Assembly (NCBI GenBank): GCA_964019135.1
Contig: OZ025258.1
Location: 35,808,126 to 35,872,125, forward strand
DNA from: Arenicola marina
Taxonomy: Eukaryota; Annelida; Polychaeta; Arenicolidae
Reading direction: 5' to 3'
Length of the DNA stretch: 64,000 nt
A program made the translations under genes and the position numbers. The notes under the pieces were generated by a model, which did no database searches, was not told the DNA's origin, and saw only the letters and a program-made list of their open reading frames with translations. This document shows positions 36,301 to 48,300 of the stretch, one piece after another (position 1 is the first letter of the stretch; each line of letters begins with the position of its first letter).

Positions 36301-39300
36301 TGAAGCAAACAACGTGGCAACTCATTTTTTGTAAACTGTGTGTATTTAATAATAGCCATCATTTTGTTATGATTCTGGTTAGTCTGGTGAGTCGGGTTAA
36401 TCTATTTCCTAGACACACGCCTATATACATTGGAAACAGCGAGAGGTAACGCAGCAAGTTAGCGCAAAACACTCGCGTGCTATAGTAGGTCTACACCACG
36501 AAACCCTTTTGGTTTTACCAATCGTATATTACGTTAGCGTACATACCGTATATATATACAGGTTATACGTGGCTTGACCATTACCATTACCATGATTACA
36601 TCACACCCTACCTTTAACAGCCGGTGATAGTTCTTCACGGGTCCGATGATTACTTCTTCGTCAACGTGGAGGACTTTGGAATCGTCAGCTCCTACGCTCC
36701 ACGGTTGACTGCCGGGGACATGCAGATCATGGTGCCCGTATGTATACATGTCGTCATCAGGCTCTCATGTATGCACGTATTGTATGCATCGACCGATAGT
36801 TAAAAAAAGGTGGCCCTACATTGACCTGTGTGAGCAATCGTTCAATTGTCTAGTAACCATATAGGTAACCATTTACACTTGCATTTCATTGATTTAACTT
36901 GCGGTTTAGTTACTCAAAATACCAAAAAAACATATGCACGTTATGAATAATATATACTGTTTGGACCTATGGCATCTCTATTTGGGCATTTGTGCAACAA
37001 AAGTTGTATAAAATGCTGACGTCATTTGTATTGATTCACTTGCTGCCATCATGTCAATTTTGTATTTTTTGTAGACATCATGTCAATTTTGTATTTTTTG
37101 TAGACATCATGCCAATTTTGTATTATTTGTAGACATCATGTCAATTTTGTGTTATTTGTAGACATCATGTCAATTTTGTATTTTTTGTAGACATCATGTC
37201 AATTTAGTCCTTTTTGTAGACATCATGTCAATTTAGTATTTTTTGTAGACATCATGTCAATTTTGCATTTTTTATAGACATCATTTATTTCATATTTCCA
37301 ATAAACACATACACATGTAAATAGGTAAATGGCTTACCCTCAGATGTTTCCTGGGGATATTCTCTATATCTACATCCCCGTGATCGCTGCCACGGAGGCA
37401 CTCGTAGCAGGAGGGACGGAGATCACGGTCACAATCAGCGGTTATTCTGTCGTCGGGATAGACACGGATGAGATCACTATGGGGTTGAGCGTACGTACAC
37501 CAGCCTACGTCACCCTAGTATACACAGACACAGGGGGTCATGTCACAGAATAACATAACATACCAATTGATTATGCATCTCTACTAGTAGGACACTTAAT
37601 CAAATTGAGTCAAATGAGACAGATTTATTGTAGATATATTGTCTACATTCATTCGAATGATGAATGAATTTCTAAGTAGTCGAACTACTTTTCCATCCAG
37701 TATGCGTAACAGGGTCGGATCCAGCAGACATGCCGGCTTCGAGTAATGGCCCAGCTATTTGGTTTTCATATGTTAATTGGTATAAATTTTCGGCCCTAAA
37801 TAGGAGGCCGGGGCCAGGTCACCCCCCCCCCCCACCCCCCTTGGATCCGCCCCTGCGTAATACCTTGTGTTAATACCGAAACCGCGAACCCTGAGTAAAC
37901 TGAATTCCTGTCTTTGTGGGCGGTTCTATGTTTGAAAATTGATGAACAAAAGTAAAACGAATGCACCCACATTCATTGTAAATATAGGTCCTACTGTACG
38001 TTGGTTTTCAGTACGATGGTGTTGCGAACAGCGACTTCACCCCGTGGCTAGTGGACCTGTTTTACAACCCATCCGAGTACACGCCCTTCTTCTCCATCCA
38101 AGTGCCCGAGCAGTTCTGGCAGCCGGAGACCAGGGAACTCAGCTATATCCCTGGATCGGCATATGCCCAACTCAGCGTATATGGTGGGGGCTTATAACTT
38201 CTTCCGTTCTTATTGCTGGGTTTTGATACTATGCTAAGAAAAACATTTTAGGACTCTCAAACAAGGAATATTAACTATGTTAAAAAAAAGACGTGTATTA
38301 TATACATCAAAAAGGTTGGTTTTCCTCTGTGCTACGTCATAAAAATATGGGCACTACTACGGTTTACGGTTTCCGCCTAACTAGATGCATACGCGAACGC
38401 GTGATGTGTTTAGCAAAGGCCACACTGACATTTTGGCACACTAAAGCAATGTCAAATAAACAAATAAACAAAAGATCTGTGACTGTCGATAACATGGTCA
38501 ATCTAATTCCTAGGCGACGTCGTTGCCCCGGGATTCACGCAGGACTATTTCATCGCGGATGACGTCACTGGGCTGCCGCATAACACGGCGCAAGGATACA
38601 TGTTTGACTTTGCTTACAACCTCGCTCTGATGCGCTACCTGTTCGCCGTTAACGGGCTGGATCCGGACACGCGCGATACGGCCCTGGAATACATGAGCTC
38701 AAGTGAGTGACTTTTCTCCTTAAATCCCAAGAGGTCCCAAGCGGTCCATTTTGGCGCTAAGTGTTTGACATTTTATATGCACTTAATTATGTCCCAAGCA
38801 ACGTCACACCATCTGTCGCTTTTAAGTGACCCCATATCCAGATGCTATAAGAGATAGTAAAATACAAAGATGCCTCTATACCGACATTAGGTTACCAAAT
38901 TAAAGTGTCAAATATGTATGCTGCAAACTAATGTTTACATGACGATACTTTCTCCATCAGTCTTAATGCGCCAGTACGCCTACATGAACGACGACGGGGG
39001 TTACCGGATGTTCAGACGAACCAACGAGACATGTCTCTGGTTAGTGTTAACGAATGTGATATGTGTCAAAGGAGGTGACATGGGTATGGTGAGTGCTAAA
39101 GAACGTGACATTTGCCTGGTGTGTGTCAAAAGAAGGTGATATGTCTTGTGAGTGTCAAAAGGTGATATGTCTCTTGTGAGTGTCAAAAGGTGATATGTCT
39201 CTTGTGAGTGTCAAAAGGTGATATGTCTCTTGTGAGTGTCAAAAGGTGATATGTTTCTTGCGAATGTTAAGTAGGGTCACATGTGTCTGAGGAATGACAA

Positions 39301-42300
39301 GGAAACGGACATACTAACGTATGATGATTGACAAGGAAGGTGGAGGAGCTACTGCGTGGTCGCACCTAAAATGGATCAACTAAAACCGACCAGTTGATGG
39401 ACGAATAAACAAGAATGCAGTGGGACACTGGCCATGAGGAAAACATTTGTCAATCTCAATATTATTTAATTTCGTTTGGAAATTTATACCAAAGTGGTCA
39501 TATGGCTTTTCCAACCGATCTCAGCTCTCTAGCGCCGATATTGCGCGAGCGGCGACCATTTCAACTCGCAAGAGTCGCCGGTCGTTTTCACCATTGACGA
39601 ATCGTTAGCGGCTGAGCTGGGGAAGGCGCCCCTCTTTCGTTCTCACAGCCTAACTGCTCATAGCTCTAGGACGTTTCTCTGATTTTTGTTTTCAAATATC
39701 ATTAGGCCGTATTTGTTGTAATTAATAACTCACTGTGTGGTGAAGAAAACTGAAATGGCATGACCGAAAGTAGGTCATATTCACTAAAGTATTCTTCGCC
39801 ATGGGATCCAACGTTTTTGATTATGTACCAAACAATATGGGGGTTACGTCATCAAATTGACGGTGGTCGGCTCAGCTCCATGTTATTAATCCAGTACAAC
39901 TACACTTTTGGGCAAATTGCGACATTTTTTTGACATTGACATTTTTTTTGGACATTTCTTGCTCGAATTGCATGTGGTAACGATAGTGGCTACTGGAAAC
40001 CAAAGAAAAATCATGGTATTGTTTGACAAAGGCTCTTGTGGAATGCGCGACAAGACATTTTTCCTTTAATGAGAGATGGAGAGCTTTAACATGGGACGTC
40101 CCGTAGGGAATTGTCATCACCAATGGAACCGGAAGTAAAATAGGAAATAAGGTTTTTATTATTCAACTCAACTATCGCATTTTTAGTTTTTTTTTTTTAT
40201 TTTTGTCGATTTTTTGCCTGTACCGAAAATACCGCCGCGTCAAGATTCTAAAGAAGCCATCTATATCCTTATTCTTGAACCTATTAGAACTTTACAGTGA
40301 TAGTTTGACCCTAAATGGGTCAAAAAGGGAATAAACTAACAAAGGTCATTTAGTGCGTTTTCCCAATAACCGTGCTTTGATCGAAAATAAGTATGAAGCG
40401 TCAAAAAGTGAACAATATCCGAAATATGCGCTTCCAAGGGTAGCGCATTCTGAAACTCTAACTCTGATATTAACGGAGATATATGTGTTCTCAGGGGGGC
40501 GGGGGGTTAAACAAATCCTAGTGACCTTGACCTTTGACGTTGATGGCTGAGTAATGAAACTTACTAGAGAATCGGCCAATCTGCGTTACTACGAAGTTGG
40601 TCAACGATAACTGCAGGCATTTGGACAGTAGGAGTGTTGGAAGAAATGGAATATACACACAAACAAACCAAGAAACATAAACAACAGCGACTGACATAAT
40701 GAGAAGAATCGTAGAATTTCGTCATTAATAATTTACAAAATCAATCCCTGGTATGTGTGCATATGTGCATATAGACGCCTACCCCTTTATACGTTGAGTT
40801 AGGCTGACATCCTTCGTGCTAGACACTCTTCACGACATGTTCATCACGGAGTGGGCCGAGCAGGTCTACATCCCGCTGGACATTCTCAACACAATAGCGC
40901 TGTGGCTGACTGAGCAGCAGGACCCCGCCACTGGCGCCTTCATCGAAACGGCCACTACCACAAACTATAACAGGAACTTTGGGGTAAGATTGCAGATTAC
41001 TTTATTTTGTTACCCATTTGTTACGCATTTATACATCAACATCAAAAAACATATATGTATATTACTATTGGTTATATCTCATAAATGATGGTTCATCTGG
41101 AGCGACAGGGCCGCCCGATAGCAGAGTGGGTTGGAGTGCTGGCATGCAGCGCTCTGACTGCCTGAGAGTCTAACGGCACGTGGATTGGTGGTTCGAGCCC
41201 CGCTGTGGTGATGTCTGTGTGGTCGCAGGATAAAGATCCCATGTCCTTCTTCGCAAAGAGTAGGGAGTTACCCCGGGGACATGGCTCCGTTCTTCTCTTC
41301 CTTCTCCCAATGAGGCGATATATGACCCCAATTGGTTAAAGCGTTCTGAGTATACAACCGAACTAATGACATGGAACGACACATAAGCAGGATAGATACT
41401 ACATCTATTTGCGCTTATTTCCAGATAAGGATGCGTAAGAAAATATCAACTTTTTCTGAACGTGTTTTTTTAAGCCCACCGCATTGGCATGCATGGAATA
41501 TCGTCATCATTACTTGTATCACTGTCGCTGTAGAAATGAATCACTTTAATAATAATCCGAATTTGACAATTTGTGTGGGATCTATGTGGTGTCACTAATC
41601 AAAGCTATTCTTTCTCGTAGCCGATTGCGGTTGACCGAGACGGTAACAACCACACGTGGCACATAACAAACACGGCCCACGTGACCATAACTCTGGCCAA
41701 GGCCGCCAGACTCACCGGGGTCAGTCAACGGCGTTATGTCACTGGAGGTTAACATTCATAAAGCTTGACTTTATATTAAGGGTATTTATTCAAAAAGCAA
41801 GATGGTCGATGTTAAACAAGTGTCATAGTTTCAATTTTACGGCATTTTGGGCATTTCTTTGGTGTCATATATGAGTCATATTTCCAATGTAACTGTTGCT
41901 ACTAATAATACTGCCATAAATGCACGAATAGCATGATGTAATGTGACTAAGTCAGTTAATGCCTCTATAATAGTCTAGTATCTCTGATGTGGCTGTTACG
42001 GCTAATGTTCCTAATGTCACTTTTACGGCTAATGCCAGTATAATTGTTCTTATTATGAGGGATGTGATTACGCTAATGTCACTAATGCCACTAATGCCGC
42101 TAATGCCACTAATGCCGCTAATGCCACTAATGCCACTAATGCCACTAATGCCACTAATGATGCTGCTACCACTAATATCACTGATCGCTATGGCAGGTGG
42201 CCAAAGCCGCAGCTGCTACGGCGGTTTCCAGAGCTAGCCGCTACCTGGCCTCCAAGGCCTCAAACCTGGGAGACTCTTTCCAAATGGCTATCACCGCGTA

Positions 42301-45300
42301 CGCTCTCGAAAAGAGTGGCAGTCCCTTCAAAGACGATGCCTTCATCATCCTTCAGTCCATGAAGCGCATTGGTAAGTGTGGTAGAACTGCAACGAAGAAC
42401 TTCAAAATACAACTAAATTGATAATGTTGTAACTAGTTTGCGACAACAGCTCGGATTTTTCGGTTACCTTCTTTCTTCGTCCTGTGTTTAAACAAGAACT
42501 ACGGAATAGCGTGTCAATGCATTGATCATATGTTGATACCTACTCGTGTTCTATGTTGTAGCTTAAGACTTTAGCGAGATTCGTTCTTGTTCTATACTAT
42601 TTTGTGTGATTCTTTGGGTTCTGGTCTAGGGCAATTATATACATTCTGCATATATTTCTGTTGAATCGCTGCTCGTTCAATGGTTATACGATTTATTAAT
42701 TTTGCAGACAACGTCTACCCTTACTGGTGTAGCTTCTTCATACCCGACGTTGCCACCACATTTCTCAACAACAAGTTCCTGATAGGATCGCGTCCCGATA
42801 CCACTTCCCTGTCCAACGGCGCCATGGCAACGTCCTACGCCCTGCTGCTGTATCTGGATCACGGGATGTTCGAGGACGCGAGACCTATTATGAAATGGCT
42901 AGTGACCAACCGCGATGGCGACTACACATGGTCAGCCGAGTCGGTACGTGGGTTTCTTTGACAGCTTCGCACGTGGTGGCACAGATGATGAGATGTGGTG
43001 TCTTGTGTATGGCCGCTTGTGTGCACACAAGGGCTACACTTAAAATTAAAAAAAAATTAAATGCCGAACATTCATGTCCTCCCGTATAAGACTCGACCAT
43101 CGGGACATATCATCCATTTTGTAGCGTTAAATGTCTTAATATAAGTTTTTTTCCCAATTAGACCATCATGACTAAATGACATTAAATACCTAAGTTGTGT
43201 TCTTTTCTAAGTTATCTGTTACATAATCGACATGTTAAGTAAGTTTATATATGTCGCGAGTTAATAGTGAAGCCTGACGATAGACACATTGCATAAGTTA
43301 GTCAGTGTTGGGTCTCGAGACATTTAAATTACTGATGATCGTGCCTACGCCAACAGGGCTAACAGCAGAGGCGGAGGCTGATAGAATAGAAGCAAACGCA
43401 GCCAACAGCCAAATAGTTGAGACAAATTAAAATTAAATGATGCAGATGTAATACTATTATCGGGAAAGGACTAACCGTTATAGCATGCAATTATTATGTC
43501 ATTTTTTGTGATTGAATAAATAAGGAGGAACGCATTCATTCAACCTGTGTCCTAAATCACTCCCGAATTTGCCACACAGGACACCATTCTTGGGGTTAAG
43601 GCGCTGACAGAGTTCTCCAAGCGGGAGACCAATCACCAGTTCTACAACATGGAGATCGTGTTTGAGGCGACGGCTTCCACCGGCTGGCAGGCCGTGATCC
43701 AGATCAACGAGACCAACTTCGCTGAAATGTTCACTGTCGATGTGAGAGGAATAACTGATCGTTCTTACTGTCGTGTTATGTCTCATTGATGGCTGCTTGG
43801 TCGGTTGGCTGGTTAGTTCAATTGGACGCTTACATTTTTAATGGCTATAGGCCATATTACTCTTTAAACTGCCAGATCTAGACTACCGTAGAACCGCCGT
43901 TGCGTGTTTATGCGGTGTGCCGTCTGTCAGACCTAGATTACCGTAGAACCCGCCGTTGCGTGTTTATGCGGTGGCCAGTCTGTCAGACCTAGACTACCGT
44001 AGAACCACCGTTGCGTGTTTATGCGCTGTGTAGTCTCTCAGATCTGGACTACCGTAGAACCCGCCGTTGTATGTTATGCAGTGTGCAGTCTGTCAGACCT
44101 AGACTACCGTAGAACCACCGTTGCGTGTTTATGCGCTGTGCAGTCTCTCAGATCTGGACTACCGTAGAACCCGTCGTTGCGTGTTTATGCGGTGTGCAGT
44201 CTCTCAGACCTAGACTACCCGTAGAACCCGTCGTTGCGTGTTTATGCGGTGTGCAGTCTCTCAGACCTAGACTACCGTAGAACCGTCGTTGCATGTTTAT
44301 GCGGTGTGCAGTCTCTCAGACCTAGACTACCCGTAGAACCCGCCGTTGCGTGTTTATGCGGTGTGCAGTCTGCCGGACCTAGATTACCGTAGAACTGTCG
44401 TTGCGTGTCTATGCACTGTGCAGTCTCTCAGACCTAGACTACCGTAGAACCCGTCGTTGCGTGTTTATGCGGTGTGCAGTCTCTCAGACCTAGACTACCG
44501 TAGTACCCGCCGTTGCGTGTTTATGCGGTGTGCAGTCTCTCAGACCTAGACTACCGTAGAACCGTCGTTGTATGTTTATGCGGTGTGCAGTCTCTCAGAC
44601 CTAGACTACCGTAGAACCGTCGTTGCATGTTTATGCGGTGTGCAGTCTCTCAGACCTAGACTACCGTAGAACCCGCCGTTGCGTGTTTATGCGGTGTGCA
44701 GTCTCTCAGACCTAGACTACCGTAGAACCGTCGTTGCATGTTTATGCGGTGTGCAGTCTCTCAGACCTAGACTACCGTAGAACCCGCCGTTGCGTGTTTA
44801 TGCGGTGTGCAGTCTCTCAGACCTAGACTTCCGTAGAACCCGCCGTTGCGTGTTTATGCGGTGTGCAGTCTCTCAGACCTAGACTACCGTAGAACCGTCG
44901 TTGCATGTTTATGCGGTGTGCAGTCTCTCAGACCTAGACTACCGTAGAACCCGCCGTTGCGTGTTTATGCGGTGTGCTTTTACAGGACCCAGAAACCCGC
45001 CCTTTGGCCATATAGAAAAACGCGGTTCTACGGTACTGCGTCGGCCGACCTATCGGGACCTACAAACCGCTATCCATTACGCCGTATGCTACTGGGCCGT
45101 GAGATGACGCCTCATGTTACAAACTGAGGGCCTGATACAATGGGTGTTAATAAAAACCAACATATCAGCCAGCTCGATAATGACAATTTCGAATATATAT
45201 CTCCATAGTTTGAAAGTTTGCAACATAAAAACTCTTCCGAATTTGACTCTTACTATATTAATAATAATAATAATATCTTTAAAGATATAAAGAGGCTCCA

Positions 45301-48300
45301 TAATACATTGTAGCCCTAAAAGTACACGGTATAAAATATGACAAAAGCTGAAGCCGACGCTTATACGATTGTACGGGATAACGAAAATACGATATTGCTC
45401 TATACAGTTAAGGTATATGTATATATTCCTTTGTGTTGCGATATTTCATTAAGTAGTAAGCATTTCTGTCGCCGTGCCCTGCAGATCCCCGTCCCCGTGG
45501 CTGAAGCCGTGGCCTACGTGCAGGGCACCGGATACGCCGTCATCAGCGTAAGTGGTACTGATAGGTCGATTGTGGTACGTGATAAGATACTCGCGATACC
45601 GTGATTATAAACATGCAGGGTTTATTAGTAGAATTTTCTCCGCGTTACACTGATGAAACCTGCAGATAAACTCGCCGTTAGCGATATTTTCATCACCTGT
45701 GCGTGAACAATATCTTAATTTTGGTTGTCATACGGTACAAGTTAGCATGTACATGTCTCTGGTAACCCCGTGACGAAATGAAGTATCTAACACCACTAAA
45801 CTATTTTTAACAACAGCTGAACTCGCAGTACAGAGTAGAGAAGCCATGGCTGGTGTACACTGGGGCCCACGTCTCTTACTCCATGGACATCGCCGAGCTC
45901 AAGTGGTACGGCCGGAACGCCAGTATAATGGAGATGACAGCATGCGGCTCGTGAGTTGACCGATGACCTCTCTTAATATATCCTCGGTTTGAATTTTAGC
46001 GTCTAATTCTCTGCGCCGCCACGTCGTTCCTGGATCCTAGTTCTTTTCTTATTGTATAGCCTCTTTGGCTATCCTTACGTGTTATATCTTGATCATATGT
46101 ATTTATATGCTGATTTCCATGTGTTCACTGCGCCCATGGCGCTTTTAAATTATTAGTGTTTGCAAACATTCCTGTTGAGCGTTGTGCCCAAGATACAAAT
46201 AATTGATATATATATACATACACTCGATCCTACCTGGCCCGAATGTCTTCACTGTAACGCGTATTTACACCTGATGGATAATTACCTAACTTATTATCAC
46301 AAATAATAATAGACTGTTCTGAAAAAATAAATAACGAATCATATTTTTTCAACAGTTTGACAAAATAAATGGTAAATCACACATTTTCTAAAATCGCCAA
46401 ACACACTTCTTATCTCACCTCTACCGTAACGCATGTGAACGCAACGGTAAGCTTTTGTTTTCATTTGGTATCGTAATAGGAATACCTTAGAAGACACTGT
46501 CTTCTAAGGTATTCCTAATATAATACTTTATATGTATATTTTATACTAGTATTTTAATTAGCCGTAGAATAACTGATTACGATCGAGGATTGTTCTCCAG
46601 AAAGTTGACTCTCGGGAATTGAACGCACAGCTCTATGATCAGAACTCAGCCGCTCTTCCAACCAAGTTTCCCAGTCTTCATGTGTGCGACTGCGTTCCTC
46701 TAATGTTTACGTTGTTGAAATAGCTACTCCAGGGTTCATTTATCAAAAACATCATAAAAAGTAATCATGATTGTCATCATGATTACTTTAAATGTAATCA
46801 TAATCGTAATCGATTACTTTCATATTTCCTGTAATCGTAATCGTAATCATGAAATTTCCAAGTAATCGTAATCGATTACATTGACGATGTAATCACCCCA
46901 TGCCTGGAAGACAGACACAGACGCCTGTCAATATGCTTTCAATATCGGGTTTAAACCGCCAGACCTAGACTCTCGTAGAACCGATGTTGCGTGTTCATGC
47001 GGTGTGCAGGCCCTGGGAGGCCGGCGGTCGGAGAACCCAAGAACCACAATTGCGTGCTAAAGTATTCTGTAAATAGCCTAATGGCATGCAAATGCACACT
47101 GCAAACCACTACGCATTACATCGCAACGGCGGTTAAAGGATACTATGGACTCTTCTTTTATGTCTTGATTTGTACTGAGCCCGCTGAAATCCGAAAATCC
47201 ATGCGACCTGAAAGCTCTGCCGGAAGCGCATTCGGAAGATATAGTTCTACTTTATTGCCATTCGAACCAGAGAGCCACGCTGTCCTGCTTCTGGTTAAGT
47301 CTGAGCCGCGCTGTCTTGCTTCTGGTTAAGTCTAAGCCGCGCTGTCTTGTTTCTGGTTAAGTCTGAGCCGCGCTGTTTTGTTTCTGGTTAAGTCTGAACC
47401 ACGCTGTCCTGCTTCTGGTTAAGTCTGAGCCACGCTGTCTTGCTTCTGGTTAAGTTTGAGCCACGCTGTCTTATTTCTGGTTAATTCTGAGCCGCGCTGT
47501 CTTGTTTCTGGTTAAGTCTGAACCACGCTGCCTTGTTTCTGGTTAAGTCTGAACCACGCTGTCCTGCTTCTGGTTAAGTCTGAGCCACGCTGTCTTGTTT
47601 CTGGTTAAGTCTGAGCCGCGCTGTCTTGTTTCTGGTTAAGTCTGAGCCGCGCTGTCTTGTTTCTCGTTAAGTCTGAGCCACGCTGTTTTGTTTCTGGTTA
47701 AGTCTAAGCCGCGCTGTCTTGTTTCTGGCTAAGTCTAAGCCACGCTGTCTTGTTTCTGGTGAAGTCTGAACCACGTTGTCCTGCTTCTGGTTAAGTCTAA
47801 GGCACGCTGTCTTGCTTCTGGTTAAGTCTGAGCCGCGCTGTCTTGTTTCTGGTTAAGTCTGAGCCGCGCTGTTTTGTTTCTGGTCAAGTCTGAACCACGC
47901 TGTCCTGCTTCTGGTTAAGTCTGAGCCACGCTGTCTTGCTTCTGGTTAAGTCTGAGCCACGCTGTCTTGTTTCTGGTTAAGTCTGAACCACGCTGTCCTG
48001 CTTCTGGTTAAGTCTGAGCCACGCTGTCTTGCTTCTGGTTAAATCTGAGCCGCGCTGTCTTGTTTCTGGTTAAGTCTGAACCGCGCTGTTTTGTTTCTGG
48101 TTAAGTCTGAACCACGCTGTCCTGCTTCTGGTTAAGTCTGAGCCACGCTGTCTTGCTTCTGGTTAAGTCTGAGCCACGCTGTCTTGTTTCTGGTTAAGTC
48201 TGAGCCGCGCTGTCTTGTTTCTCGCTAAGTCTGAGCCACGCTGTCTTGCTTCTGGTTAAGTCTAAGCCGCGCTGTCTTGTTTCTAGTTAAGTCTGAGCCG

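Larger units (their letters stand above)
27439..37047. other. Introns over 300 bp with nothing recognised
   Basis: Within this stretch introns 9 (27439-28095), 10 (28321-28926), 12 (29619-29969), 13 (30033-30639), 14 (30826-31511, except a partial MITE end near 30865), 15 (31662-32081), the second part of 16 (32551-33265), 17 (33315-33702, with a poly-C tract near 33412) and 21 (35671-36620) show no further exon or element that I can name. The same holds for 39276-40802 (intron 26), 42372-42707 (intron 29), 42944-43579 (intron 30) and 48896-49766 (intron 34). Confidence -1.

Noticed and set aside
46596-46682. Functional tRNA gene
   Set aside because: A- and B-box-like strings are present but no convincing paired acceptor stem or anticodon arm can be drawn; a SINE head is more likely.
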